DNA of 64,000 bases from Rosellinia necatrix (taxonomy: Eukaryota; Ascomycota; Sordariomycetes; Xylariales; Xylariaceae). The position numbers and the translations under genes were made by a program. The notes below the pieces were generated by a model that saw nothing but the letters and a program-made list of their open reading frames with translations, was not told the origin of the DNA and did no database searches. The stretch spans positions 1,922,001-1,986,000 of the forward strand of contig JAGYVD010000009.1 of the NCBI GenBank assembly GCA_021209875.1, read 5' to 3'. Below, in pieces: positions 13,058-27,291 of this stretch (its first letter is position 1; the number at the start of each line of letters is the position of its first letter).

Positions 13058-15770
13058 AAAACATTGTTTTTTTTAAATAAAGCTTTAATATAAATAAAAT
13101 TAATGGAGCGTTTAATTATATGTTAGGTTTTATAAAATATTGTTATAAAAGTTAGTTAATAATTTTTTTTTTAAAAAATAAATAATATATTAATATTTTA
13201 TACTTTGGAGGTTTAGCTGCCGGCAGGTTGTTTATTAGTTCTAATATAATATTATAGCCCGGCCGGCTTAAAAAAAATATGTTTGCTTTTTTTTAAAAAA
13301 ATAGCTTTTTAAATAAGCTAGTTTTAAAAGTATTAGTTCACGGACTTTTTTAATATGTTTAAAATTTTTATTTTCAAAAAAAAATATCGGGTTTTTATTT
13401 TTTATTTTTTTAAAAGCTTGGTTTAAATAGATTTATTTAAAGATAATATTTTAATAAAAGCTATTTTAAGCAAGATTTTTTATAATATAAACAAGTAAGT
13501 TTTTTTTATTAATATAAATATATTAAATAGCTTATATTTTTTTAATATTTTTAATTTAAATTATTTTCTCTTTGCTATAAAATAGCTTTAACTATAGTTT
13601 TATTTTTTAATTATTAATTATTAAGTTGTTTTAAAATTTTAATTTTTTAATATATTTGTTCGACCTTTTAATCTTTTTTTTAACGTTATTTTAAAAAGTT
13701 AAAAAAATAATTAAAAAGGTTTTTAAAAGTTAAATAATACTTAGTGAATATTTAGCTATAGCTTTCATAGTTTTAAACTAAATAATTAAGTTATTTATAT
13801 AGTGTAAATAAAGTTTTTGTTTTTTATTTATTATAAACTAATTATTATTTTATTTTAAAAGTTAATAATATAAAAGTTTTATTTTTAAATTATTAGTTAA
13901 TAATTTTAATATAGCTTTTAGTTTATAGTTAGTTTATCTAGCGATTTATCCATAATAGTTTAAAAAACTAACGGTTTTTTTTTTTTAATTTTAGTTTTTA
14001 ATTATTTTTAAATTTAAGTAACAAATTTTATATTTATTATTAAAAATAATTATGTTATAATATTATATAATATTAAAGTTTTTATGTTTATTTTGTTTAT
14101 TCAAATTTAGATTTTTATAAAAATAATATTAAATTTTTAAAGCTATAAACTTTAGCTAAAATAAATAGTTAAGCTATTTTAAAAGCTTTAAAAGTTTTAT
14201 TTATTTTTAAATTAAAACTATTAATAATAATAATAATAAAAATAAATTAGCTCTAAATAATTTTTTTAAAATAAGTTTTTTGAAATAATTTGTTTTATTT
14301 AACGTTTTTAAAACAATTTTAACTAATATAATTATAAGTGCTATATTTAAAATCAATAATTTTTTTATATATATTTTAATTATTTTTAAAAAGATTATTT
14401 TTTAAGTTAATAAATAAGTTATAATAAATTTATTATTTTATTAAAAGTTATTATGATTTTTTAAAGCTAAGTTAAATTATTTTTTTAAAAAGTTAGCGTT
14501 TTTAATAAGCTTTTAAATTAAAAAAGGAGTTATAGCTATTATTTTATAAAATTTTTATATAAAATATAAAAGTTTTAGTTTAAACTAGCAGCAAATAATT
14601 AAAGTTTAAAAAATATATTTTTATACAATTATTTTATATATATTTATTAAAATTTTATTTTTACATTAAAATTAAAATTTAATTAAAAATTATTAAGGTT
14701 TTACTACTATAAAAATAATAGTTTTCAAGCTTTATTTTAATATAAAATTTTTAATTTAAATTATAATAATAAAACCTAAAACTTAAATTATTTTAACTAT
14801 ATTTAAAAATAAATAAATAATCAAATTATATTAAGTTTTTAAAGAATTTTTACTATTTTTATGATATTAATTAAATATTTTATACAGTTTTTCTTTAATA
14901 TAAAAACTATATTATTTTTTTTAAATTTATTAGCTATAGTTTAAAACTAAATATTAAATTTATTTTATTTGCCGGTCAAAATTTTTAAAGTTAAAGCTTA
15001 ATTTTTTGTTTTATTTTTATAGTTTAAATTAATTTTAGCGAAAAAAAAAAATCTTAAGCTAGGCAGCTTATTTAATAAATTAAAACTAAATGTTTTTAAA
15101 AATATTTATTACAATTAATTTTTAGTCAAATAAATATTTTAAGCTAAATATTTATTTAATTAATTTGTTTTATTTTTATAGTTTAAATAATAACTAAAAA
15201 TTATTTATTAGGTTTTATTTTAAGCCATTATATTTTATTATTATTTAAAAATATTAATTTTATAATTTAAAATTAATAAAAAATTATTTTGTTTTTTAAC
15301 TCAAAAATAATAAATAATTTAATAAAATATAAAATTATTATATATATTATTGTTTTATTTATAATTTAATACTTTAAATTTTTATTTTTAAATTTAATTC
15401 ATTTATTTATTATTAAATATAATAAAATAAAAACAAAAAAGTTTTATAATTCATTAATTATTTGATAATAATAAAAAATGTTGAAATAATATTATAATTA
15501 ATAGTTAAAATATAAAACCTTTTATATTAATATTATAAATAAAAATTTTAAAATATAAAAAAAAAAAAAAAAGCTAAATAAAAGCTAATAATTTATATTA
15601 GCTTTTACTACAGCTAAAACAGTATAAAATTATAAGTTTATTATATTTACTATAGTTTACTTATATTAAGTTTATATATTTATTATTTATTAATAAAATT
15701 AATAAATATAAATAAATAAAGTTTTATTAACATAATATTTAATAATATAATAAATTAAATATAATAAATA
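13058..15770. repeat. AT-rich RIP-degraded DNA, class unresolved
   Basis: T-skewed up to roughly 15.4 kb and then A-rich, so probably another transposon read on the minus strand. A short less-degraded patch with TAGCTGCCGGCAGG lies near 13211-13224. I could not identify terminal repeats or recognisable protein motifs. Simple runs are present: (TAA/AAT)n at about 14220-14242 and poly-A at 15557-15571. Confidence 0.5.
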
Positions 15771-17072
15771 ACCGGTTAAGCAGCAATATAATAAATAGCT
15801 TTATCAGGTGTATATATTAACTAATACCGCCAGCACTTATATGCGGGGTAAGTCTTGCAAAGTAGGTCGTCTTATCGAGGGGTGAGCAGACCAGGTTATC
15901 TCTGGGTCGTGACAATTTCTGTTGCATTGGGGGCTGGTTGCATTGCCTCTTTAGCACGGTTAGGTACTTATCTATATCTTTTCTTCTTTTTTATTTTCTA
16001 CTTTTTAAAAACGGCTTTTTTATATGCTAGAATAGGGATATTTCCAGCTTTATTTTTATAAGCAAAAAAATAAAGCAATAAATAAATTAAAACAAGGTTT
16101 AAAACTGCTGTATATGCCGGCAGATATAGCAGCGTTTTTATTAACACAATTTTAATTTTATATTTTTTTATTAAAATTATTAAAGTTTTTTTAGCTTAAA
16201 ACAGTTAAACTATAATAAGCTTTTAATTATATAAAGTTTTATTTTTAAAAAGTGTTTTTTTAAATTTTACTAAAATTAAAGTTAGCTAAATACTTTTTAA
16301 TATAATAAATAAAAACATTTTATTCCGCTGCAGTATTACAGCATAAAAAATACGGTCAGGCAGGATTTTTTTTATTAATTAACAAGCAAATAACTATTTC
16401 TGCCGTCTGTTTTAACATAAGCTTAATAAAGCTAAATAAAAAATTAAAACAGACTGTTGCCAGCTGCCCGCTAGGGCACTACAACGGAACTATAGCTAAA
16501 GGCTGTAGCACCCTAGAACAGACGTTAAATTATTACTACTACTACTACTAGGTACCTACCTAGGTGTAGGTATCTTGTGTGTACTAACTTTTGTTTAGCG
16601 TTTTAGGTACTTACCTAGGTACTTAGGTATTTTTGCCTGAGCTTGCATATTGATTTGTTAAATATAAAAAATCTTATTTATTTAATTTATTGCTATTATA
16701 GAAAAGTAGCATGTACCGAGGTAGTATTTATACGATAATATGATTTATTTACTTGGTTAATACAGGGTTTGGTTGGAGATAAGGTGGAGCAAAGGGTTTA
16801 AAATTTGCAGCGTCGGTATCCCAGCTAGCTTGTGCCGTCGGCTTTAGGTACTTAGTAGCAAGCTGCCTGTATAGGTTTAATTATCCTATTACAACTATCC
16901 ATCTCCGTGAAGGGCTATGATATGACAACACAGTGGTTTTTGTCCGAAGTACTGGGCGACCGAAAACAATGTGCCATGCGAATTAACATAGTTGGGTAGT
17001 GATAATGTGTCGTGCAGTCGCAGCCGTCAATGCTTCTTATTGACTTTAGTGCCTATTCCTCATATATCGATC
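15771..17072. other. Low-AT island, intergenic, with motif repeats
   Basis: Composition rises in patches (15780-16000, 16330-16640, then steadily from 16640). It includes a CTA microsatellite at about 16535-16553, followed by the palindromic ACCTACCTAGGTGTAGGTA and TACCTAGGTACTTAGG segments (16552-16630) also seen in the gene-rich half of the window. No convincing gene is readable here. A patch at 15845-15920 ending CTGGGTCGTGACA could be a partial LTR. Confidence 0.5.
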
Positions 17073-17174
17073 TTATTTGGAGCACCCGCATTCGCCACAT
17101 TTAGTGGCACCTGGGCTTCCACCACACACTCTGCAGGTCGGACATATCTGATCAAGTTCTGACAAGGAGGCTCT
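17073..17174 (-). CDS. Possible last exon of a small cysteine-rich protein (uncertain)
   Basis: An open minus-strand frame after a TGA at 17175-17177 ends in CPTCRVCGGSPGATKCGECG, then C-S-K and TAA at 17073. The spacing C-x2-C-x2-C-G-G-x6-C-x2-C-G-C is the sort that binds zinc or other metals. There is no in-frame ATG, so it would need an upstream exon. The minus strand has a plausible intron just upstream, with donor CCAG/GTCAGT near 17231 and acceptor GTGCAG near 17186 or the AAG next to the exon. I do not recognise a specific family. It could also be a chance frame. Confidence 0.3.
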   Translation of the reverse strand, partial: RASLSELDQICPTCRVCGGSPGATKCGECGCSK

Positions 17175-17505
17175 TCAAATGCTGCACAGTGTTAGAATTT
17201 TAGAAGAAAGCGGGGATATCAAGATACTGACCTGGTCAAGGAAAAAAGTAGTTGAATGTGTAAGGCGTGGATGAGGAAAGATGGCGATGGGAACGGGTAA
17301 AATATATACAATGGCCCAACGCTATTCTAGCTTAGATCGTGGCACCTGGCGAGTAAGTCGACTGAACCTCACTTGAATGGTTACCTGCTAAACAAACCTA
17401 TGGATGTTAATTAGTCGCCGAATCATGGATATCAAAGCTTCTATGGTTCGAGACCCACTCTACTCCTCCCACGCTTTTTGATCAGACTCTAAAGGAAGAT
17501 TTTAG

Positions 17506-18187
17506 CTTCAACTTTCCCAGACTTTCGAGGAACTAGTACAGGATCTGAACAACTTTGAAGCCGTATGCAAAGACTGAGAACTGGAAGATAGCAATACAGA
17601 CGACGATAGAGACAACATAGACGACGGAGGCGATGTCGCTTATGGTGACAATGGCAGCAGCAAAACTGGGAGCTTTTTCTGTCCTGAGTTTGAATGCTAG
17701 GGACGCAAAGCTGACGCAACGTTGAAGAAATACGTACGGCACTACGATACCCGTAAAATCCTCACTTCTTTTAAGCGCAGAAGATCATTGGCTGACGCAG
17801 GGAAAGATGTCGAATGCCAAGTGCTTTGTGCTGTTTGTCCGACAATTTCGCAACACGTGGCTGCCCTTAAGAGACACTACGTCGAATGCCTCGAGCTAAA
17901 GAAGAAGCGAAACATGCCCGAATACTCGAATAAATTGAAAGAGATGAGTTTTTAGCGGGACAAAGAGTCCAAGAGAGCATCTGCTAAGGCACGCGAAGCG
18001 TTAGCATCCAATAAACGCTCCTATGACCTGGACGCGGATAATTCGAGATCGCGGAAGAAGGCGAGGTTGGGCAAGCGTATGGACGTTTCAACATATCGTG
18101 CTGCCGATCGCAACATACCATCTAGTGGTTCAAATCGCGTTATTGATATCGAGCATGACGGATACAGTCATGCCGACGCTACCGATC
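17506..18187 (+). pseudogene. Zinc-finger-like gene, left part, interrupted by element C
   Basis: One plus-strand frame runs from a possible acceptor (TTTTAG at 17500-17505) to the insertion site at 18187. It is broken by TGA at 17575, TAG at 17698 and TAG at 17953. It encodes an acidic stretch (NTDDDRDNIDDGGD), then a degenerate finger (FCPEFEC, then KKYVRHY), then CAVCPTISQHVAALKRHYVEC, a C-x2-C-x12-H-x3-C pattern, then a basic segment (SRSRKKARLGKR). Both TAG stops fit CAG-to-TAG or TGG-to-TAG, the changes RIP favours. The last codon is split by the element C insertion and is completed at 27297. Product and family are unknown; a nucleic-acid-binding role is only suggested by the fingers and basic patch. 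Confidence 0.7.
18183..18187. repeat. Target-site duplication CGATC, left copy (element C)
   Basis: The five bases immediately before the TGTCAGG start of the left LTR. They are identical to 27292-27296, immediately after the CA end of the right LTR. Confidence 0.9.
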
Positions 18188-18402
18188 TGTCAGGCCAATA
18201 GATCACATAGCGAGGTACCAGCTACCCTAGGGGGTAGCTCTAAGGGAATAATTATATATATAAGGACTAAAAGCCTTCTATTTAAATAATAAGCATAAAA
18301 ATTAATAATATTAAGTTTTATTTATATATTTAACAATTTATTTATTATTTAGCGGCTATTTTGTAATAACTAGACTTTATTTTAAATAATTTTAATATAA
18401 GA
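18188..18402 (+). repeat. Left LTR of element C
   Basis: About 215 bp, alignable to 27078-27291 with mainly transition differences and one length change in a G/A run. It contains the palindrome AGCTACCCTAGGGGGTAGCT at 18219-18238. Only the first ~55 bases, next to the host gene, keep normal composition; the rest is heavily mutated. Confidence 0.88.
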
Positions 18403-20277
18403 TATTAAATTTTTTTTGTATTTAAACTATGAATTAAATTATTTATTATATTTTTAATATAATTAAAATAAGTAATATAATTATTTTAAACTTATTTAAA
18501 AGTTTTATTAACGTTTAATTAATTATTAGATGAATATTTAATTAAAATATTAATTTAATAATTAATAAACAGCTAGATTTAATTATAATAAAAGTTTTTA
18601 AATAAACTAAACTAAATTAAAAATATAAATAATTAAAAATTTTTGAAATAAAATTATTTTAAAATATTTAGCAGCAAAAAAATTGCTTTTAAAAAAATAA
18701 AAATAATATTTTTTTAAACTGTTTTATTTTTTTAAATATAAATATAAAACTTAAGCAAAATTAAACGTTTTTTAAATACTTTTATTTTTTATTTTTATTT
18801 TATAAAAATAAGCTTAAAAATAAAACTATTTATATTATATATATTTTATTTGTTTTAAAATTTTATTAAATAATAATAAAATAATTATTTTATTATAATA
18901 TAATAAAATAATATAATTATAATTATATAAAAATATTTTTAATATTAATTTTATAATAATATTATTAATAATATTATTAATAGCTGAGCTAATATTATAA
19001 TATTATATTATATAAATTAAACAATAAATAAATTATTTATAAATGTTTTAAAACAATATAAAAAACTAAAATAAAAATTTTAATAACTTTTTAATAAAAC
19101 TTAAATTCTAAATTTATTAATTTAATTAAATTATAATATATAGTTTAAAATTATAATAAAATAATTTTAAAATATATAGCAATTTTAATATAGCTGTTTA
19201 ATAAATAAAATTATTTATTAAAATTATTTTATTTTTTAAAACTAAGCTTTTATATTTTTAAAAAAGTTATAAAATAATAATTTTTTAAATTTAATTTAGC
19301 TTATATAAATATAATATATTATAATTATTAAAAGCTTAGCTATTATTTATTAAATTATAAATCTTTTATTAAATATAATTAGTATTATTAGCTAAATTAT
19401 AAAAGTTAAAAATATATTAAGCTTTATAACTTTATAAAAACTTAGCTAATTATATTTTTTAAGCTTAAAACTTTTGTTTAATTAATTTTTAAATAAAATA
19501 GCTTAATTTTATTTTTTATTTTAAAGTTTAAATAAAGCTTTAAATAAATAAAAATTATGTTATATTTAATAAATTTAAAAATAATAGCGCTAATTAAAAT
19601 TTTTTAAACTAGCTATATTATTTAAAATAGCTATAAAAACTAAGATTTAATTAAAAATTAAAAAGCTTTTAAGCTAAACTATATAAAAAGAAACTTTTTC
19701 TTTTATAAAATCAAAAATTAGTTAAAATAAACTAAAAAATATATATTAATTTTAAAATATTAGCTAACTAATTATATAATATAATTTTAAAAATTTTTGA
19801 AAATATTAAATTAATTTTAATTTAAATTAACTTAAAAACATTTAAATATATCGTTTATAAAAAAATTTTATTTTTATAGCTATTTTAAAACAGTATTATT
19901 AAGCTATAAAAAATCAAGCTTAATTATTGCTTTTATTTTTAATAATATTAAAATATTAACTTATTATATAGCTTAGTTGTAAAACTTGCTATAAAAGTTA
20001 ATTATTTTTAAATTAATTAATTTTAAATATTTAAAAAATTTAAGTTTAACTAGAAGCTTTTTAAATATTATTAACTAAAACATGCTATTAATTTAAAAAT
20101 ATAAAAATGTTTTTTAAGCTTTATATATTTTTAAATAAAAAAACAGCAAGTTTTAAAAAATATATTAATTAAGCTTTTTTAAAAAATAGATTTGCTATTT
20201 AAACAGTTTAACAAACGCTTTAATTTTTTTATATTTAAAGCAGAAAACAAGCTGTAATTTTATATTAATTATAAAAA

Positions 20278-20520
20278 TTGAATAAAACATTTAAAAAACT
20301 ATATTTTTTATTTTTAATTATAAAAATATCAAACTATTTATTTAATTTAAAAATATTTATAAAAATTAACTTAAAAATATATACTACCGCTTATATATTT
20401 ATAAAAAAAAAAACTGCTTTTTATATAAAATATAATTATTTTAAATATTTAATTATATTATTTAAACTTATTAATATTTTTATAACTTTTAGCCATATAT
20501 TAATTATATATTATTAAATT
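20278..20520 (+). pseudogene. Reverse transcriptase remnant of element C
   Basis: An 80-codon stretch without stops. It contains LKIFIKINLKIYTTAYIFIK, then KKTAFYIKYNYFKYLIILF, then KLINIFITF. This follows the Ty3/gypsy RT order AKIFTKLDLRxAYxxIRI, then KTAFRTRYGxFEYLVMPFGLTNAPATFQ. The first catalytic Asp (in KLDL) reads Asn, and most Gly, Glu and Asp positions have become Lys, Asn or Ile, as G-to-A change predicts. The first codon of the frame is not an initiator; this is an internal fragment. Confidence 0.85.
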
Positions 20521-22356
20521 TTCTTAATAATTTTAAACAATATATTTAAATAATATTATTATTTATAAATAGGATAAAAAACTTATATTTAAGCAGTTTA
20601 TAATATATTTATGAAACTATACTAATAAAAACTATATATTAATTTAAAAAATATAACTAGTTTATAAATATTATTTTATTTTTAAAGTTTATAATAATTT
20701 TAAATAATATTTTATTAAATAAACATAAAATTACAGTTGTTATAAAATAGCTTTAGCTTTATAATATTTATAATATTTAAATGTTTTTAAAATTTATTAA
20801 ATTTTACGGCTGTTTTATATAAAATCATATATAAATAATAGTTTTTTATTAAATAAGCTAAAAAACTTAGTGATTTATTTTAATTTTATTTTAAAAAATA
20901 ATAATATTTTAAAAGTTTAAACTTTTATTTATTAAAATATTAATTTTAAAACATTTTAAACTTTAGCTATTTAGTTATTTAAAATAAACGTTTTAAACTT
21001 TGCTATAAAAATAATAATATTTAATAATATATTATTTTAAAATTATAAAAGCTAAAGCTTTATTATTATAAATTTAATATTAAATTATTAGCAATTTTTA
21101 TGCGTTTATATAATAAAAGCATTATTTTTTATTTTTAACATTAAATTTTAACTTTAACTAACTTTTTAAACCATAGTTATTTTGTTATAAAACTTTAATT
21201 AAATATTAAACAGGCCAACTAGTTATAAATTTTAATAAAATTTAATTTTAAAATAAAATATAAGCTAAACTGCTAAAATTTTATAAATAAGCTATTTAAA
21301 TAATTAAATTATAAAAATATAAAAATTAAATAAAAGCTTATTAAAACATATTATATTAATTTTTAAAAAGTTTAAAAATAATATAAAACTTATAAAAACT
21401 AAACTTTTATAAAAACTAATTTTATTAAAAAGTGCAGTAAATTAGCTAATAATTTTAAAAATATTAAGTATTTGTTTTAAAGCAGTATTTTTAAAATTAA
21501 AGCTTTTATAAATAACTAGAAGTTTATAATAAAAAGCTAATAAAATAAACAGTTTAAATAAAAAATAAAATAAAATATTTTTATTTATGTTATTAAATTT
21601 ATAAAACTATAAAATAATAATATAAAAAAGCTACGTTTAATTTATTAAAATTATAAATAGTTAATTATAAATTTATAAACCGCTTGCAGTAGTTTTAATA
21701 ATATTAAAGCTTTTAAATAAATTTTTAATTAATATTATAAAAAATATAATAAATTAATAAGTTTATTATTATAAAAAATAAAAGCAGTAATAAATTAAAA
21801 TTTAAAAGCTAAGCTTTTATAACAACTAAAAAAACAAAATATTATAATTTAAAAATTATATATATATTTTAAGCTTAAACGATTTAATAAAAAACTATTA
21901 TAAAGCTATTATAATATTTTTATATTAAAATATTAAAACATAATTAAAACTATTAAAAAATTGCTGCTAGTTATTTTTAAAAAGCTTATATAAAAACATT
22001 TAAAAATATATTAATATATATTTAATATCTTAAAAATTAAAATTAAAACATATTAATTTTATAATAAATTAAGTTTATTATTTATATTAACTTATTTTTT
22101 AAAAAATATTTTATAACTTTATTATAAAGCTATTATTTTTATTTTTAAATTAAAAACTTATAATAATATATTAACAATAATGTACCAGCTAAATAAATAT
22201 GTTTTTATATTTTTATTATTATTAAATTAATAACAGCTAAACTAGTAAACTTATTATTTATTCATACATTTATCAAATATAAAATATTTTAAAAAATTAT
22301 TTTAAACAAAAGCTTTATATTTATTAGTTATTTTTAAGCTATGTTATATTACAGGC

Positions 22357-22592
22357 TAAATTCGAACGAGATTCCGAGACGAAGTCGAGGAATCAAGTAA
22401 GAAAATCAGTAAAAATTCGAAAAGTTAGTTGCAGAGAAACCAGACGGCTAGCTTTGCTTAAAAACTAAAATACGTTTTGTTGTGCAAAACAACTCTTTAG
22501 TAGGCAATTAATACTTTTATATATCCGGAGATATTTATATATAAATTTATATATGTATTTGTGTCCGTATTTATATTTGTACTAGTATACTT
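22357..22592 (-). repeat. Left LTR of element E
   Basis: Partner of 26257-26492 at a constant 3,900-bp offset. Shared landmarks are CCAGACGGCTAGCTTTGC (22440-22457), TTTATATATCC and GTACTAGT. Confidence 0.85.
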
Positions 22593-25500
22593 AATAATTA
22601 TAATTAGCAGAGCTAATTAAAATATTTAATAATTTTTTAAACAGTTTTATAAAAAGTAGATATTTTATCTGCTTAAATAAATAAACTTATATAGTTATAT
22701 ATATATATTATATAATAATAATAATCACGCTATTATTATATAAGTTATTATTAGCTGGTTTAAATAAAATATTATAAAAATATAACGCAAAAAACTGTAT
22801 ATATATAAATAAAAAAGCGCCTATATATTTTTTTGCATTAATATAAGTTATTTTCCCTGCCGGCCTGCATATGCATGCATATATAAACAAAAATATTATT
22901 TTTTTATATATACTTGCAGAAGTTTTTATAAAACTTACTTATATTATATGCATATTAAAACTTTAGCAACAAAAAAAATAAACCGATTAGCACCAAGCTG
23001 CAGCAGTTAAAAAAACCTTCTGCAAAAAAAAAAGCAAAAAAAAAAATGCTTTTAGTTCTAAGTTAATATATATAGTTTTATATATATTATGTTTTATTTT
23101 AAAATATAATATAAAAAACTTACGATTAGTTTTTAAAAACGCTTTTATTTATTTTATACTGTTTCGGCCTAAAAATCTAAAAAAGTTTTTAATAAATAGC
23201 TTAATAATAAGCTGTATATTTAATATAGCAACAGCGTTAAAAAAACAAAGTTTGTTTTAGCTAATAAATAATATTAGCTTTTATCTTATTTTAATAAAGT
23301 TTTAAAATAAACTTATTAATTATTTAAAAATGTTTTTATATTTTTAGTTTTTTTAAAACAAAATCAACTTTTGTTATTTACAAATATAAATAGAATTTTA
23401 TTTTTTATAAAGTTTTAAATATTTTATATTTTTATAAATATTTTATTAATATCGATATTATTTTATATATTATTTATAAAAATTTTAAAATAAATTAAAT
23501 ATTAACTAAGTTTTTAAAAATGCTTTTTTATTAAAACAATATATTTACTTTTAAAATACGTATTTTAAAATCTAATATATAACGATTTTATATAAATAGT
23601 CTTGTTTAAAATAAATCTGCTTAAAATTTTTAACAGCAAAAAAATACGTTTTTATTATTAATAAAAATATAGCTAACCGTTTAAGTTTTTTAATAAACGT
23701 GCTTTTTTTTATTTATTTAAAATACGCCGAAAACTATAAGATTTATTTAAAATAGTTTAATAGTTTATAAAATAGTTTATAATTAATATAATTTTTATTT
23801 ATATTAATTTTAAGTTTAAAAATATTGTTTTAATTTTTATTTTTACGTGTATATAAATTTTAAAGCTAAAACTATTACTTGTTAAACTAATATAAAAACT
23901 TTTTTAAAAATCCGCTTTATAAACTATTAAAATATTATTAATATATTTTTAAAAATAAAATATCAGGATATTTTTAATATATAGTTTATATTTTGCTATA
24001 TAAAAGTTTATTAAGTTTAAAAACAAACTATTTTTATTATAAGTTTTTTTTAAAAAACATTTTTTGTTAGCTTTTAATATTATATTAAAATATAAAATAA
24101 TTATTAGCAATTTTATAAAGTTTTTCTGCTAGTTAGTTAAAATATAAACTGTTATATTTAACTAAATAATGTTGCTATATTATTTTTTTATATATTTTGC
24201 GTAATAAAAATAATAAAATGTTTATATAATAAAATACTACATCTGCTGTTACTAAAAAAGTTTTATTTTTTAAAACTATTAAAAATAAAAAAATTTTATA
24301 TATTTGTTTAAATAAAACAAATATTTAAAAGTTTGCAGCAATTGCTGGCTTAAAAAGTTTAAAAAAAATTTTAGCAGCTTAATTATTTATAGCAGAATAA
24401 TATAAAATAATAAGTTTAAAAGCAAAAAGGTTTTTATATATTTTAAAAAGTTTTATAAAAACTAAAAGATTTTTTTTAAAACTTTTAGCTTTTTATAAAA
24501 ACATAAGCTTTTATTTTATTATGTTTATTAAATACGGCGGGTTAAACTTAATAAGTTCTTTTGTTTTATTTTATATAATATAATTTTTAATAATAGCTTT
24601 TATATATAATATTTTAAAAATATGCTATTATTTATTTATATTTATAAAAATTTTTGTAATTTTATAGTATTAGTTGAAAAATATTACTACTAATCTTAAA
24701 TTTTTATTAAACGCTGTAATAAAAGTTTTTTTTAATACAGTAGTTTTAAATATTATTTATTATAGTTATATTTTTTTAACTTTTAATAAAACATTACAGG
24801 CTATTAATTATTTATAAAAACAAAAAATCCTTGTTTTAATTTTTATTTAATATAAAATAACGCTTGTTATAAAGTTTTTTAAAATTTATTTTAAACATAA
24901 AGTTTAAATTATATAGTTTTAATTATTTAGTAATATTTTGTTTATTAAATATATATTTTTAATAAATATAATTTTTAAAGTTGTTTTATGCTTTAATAAA
25001 TAAAACTAGATTTAGTTTAATATATAATAAATATTTTACGTTTAAACTAATATTATTTTTTATTTTAAAAATAATAATATATTTTTAATATATAAACTTT
25101 TTTGTTATATTTGCTGTTTTAAGCACTTTAATAAACATATTAGCAAAAATATTTACTTTTATAAAATAAAAGTTTAATAATATATTATTAAAAAAAATAA
25201 AAAGTCTGTCTTATTGGATTTTTTTTCGAAAATAGCTTATTTTTTGCTTTTTTTTTTTTGCTTAAGCTTTATTATTTTTTTTTTTGCTTGCGGTTTTTTT
25301 TTAAAGCTTGGTTTTTTGTTGCTTTTTTTAAAGCCGCTTTTTAGTTTTTTTATACTGTTTAAATAATATTAGCTCTGTTTTATTAATAATGTTTAGAGTT
25401 ATATTTTTAGTTTTTAAGCGTTATAATTCTATTACTACTTTTTTATTTATAAAATTATTTATAGATTTAAAAGTCATTTTTTTTTTTTTAAAAGTTTTGC

Positions 25501-26256
25501 TTTTTAATAAAGTTTAAATTTAACAAGCGTTTTTATAATTCTGCTATATTATAAAATTTAATAATTTTATAACTTGTTTAGCTAATAAAAAGCAATTTTT
25601 AATTATTTTTTTATAATTAAGTTTTAATTAATCTAAAACATTTTTTAGCTAATGTTATTTTTTTGTTTTAAAACTTTAAAACTAATATTAATTATAATAA
25701 TATTACTTTTTTATAAAATACAACTTGCTTATTATAAATATACTAAAGCATGTTTTTAATAAACTTGTTAATTTTTTTTTATTAATAAAATCTTTTAAAA
25801 ATTTTAGCTTATTTTTTTATATATAATAATATAATTTAAAGCTTTAACTTTAAAATTATAAACTTTTATTTTATGTTAATAATTAGCTTTTTTTATATTA
25901 TCTAAATATTTTTTATATATTAAAATTCAAGTATTTAAATAGCTAATAACTATAAAAGCAGTATATTATTTTTTTTATAAAGTTGTATTGTTTAAAATGT
26001 TTTATTAACTTGTTTATATCGGTTATATATATTATTAAGTTAAAAAAACATAAGTTTAAAAATTTTGCAGTAAATAATTAAAACTATATTAATATATTTT
26101 TTAACAAACGTAAAATAAGCATACGCAGCTAAACGTTTATACGATTTGCCGATGTCTGCTATAATAGCAGTAAAAAAAAAAAAAAAAATAAAAAACTTAG
26201 CAGAAGCTATAATAATAGTCGAAAAAGTCAACAATAAAAAGATTTTTTTAATTAAA

Positions 26257-26617
<361 letters not shown>

Positions 26618-27077
26618 TTATTTTTTATAATTAATTAGCTGTTTTTATTTAAAAAACTTTAATTTATAAATTAAATAATTAATAATTTATTTTAATTAGC
26701 TAAAACTAATAAAAAATAACAAATAAAATAACTTATATAATAAAATAAATAATTAAATATTTAAAAGTTTTTATAATTAACAGCAGCTATTTAATAGTTA
26801 AATTAATATAACTTATAATTTTATATAAAGCTTAAAAAAAAACTAAAAAAACTTTTAAATAAAAAAATATATTTAAAAATAACAAATAATTTTATTAAAT
26901 TAAAGCTTTAAACATATTATATTTTTAATAAAAATATAATAAATTATTAGCTATTTATTTATTATATATAACTATTTAAAGTTTTAAAATATTATTATAA
27001 GTTTTAAAACTATTTAGCTTATTTTTAACCAGTATTTTCTTTATGTTTTAAAAATAAAACATAAAAAGAAAAAATCC

Positions 27078-27291
27078 TGTTAAACTAATAAATTATATAG
27101 CAAAATATTAACTATTTTAAAAATAGCTTTAAAAATATAATTATATATATAAGAACTAAAAGCTTTTTATTTAAATAATAGGCCTAAAAATTAATAATAT
27201 TAAGCCTTACTTATATATTTAGCTATTTACCTGCTACCCAGCTGCTACCTTATAATAACTAGACCTTACTCTGGGTAATCCTAGCATGACA
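27078..27291 (+). repeat. Right LTR of element C
   Basis: 214 bp. The left ~100 bases are AT-converted, while the right ~110 bases (CCTTACTTATATATTTAGC, then TGCTACCCAGCTGCTACC and CTCTGGGTAATCCTAGCATGACA) keep normal composition. It ends in CA before the CGATC duplication. Confidence 0.88.

Noticed and set aside
17445..17480. GGTTCGAGACCCAC resembling a tRNA T-loop
   Set aside because: No acceptor stem, D-arm or anticodon arm could be folded around it.
26040..26234. Minus-strand 64-codon open frame
   Set aside because: Starts with TTG, lies inside element E and is phenylalanine/isoleucine rich. At most a gag remnant, not listed as a gene.
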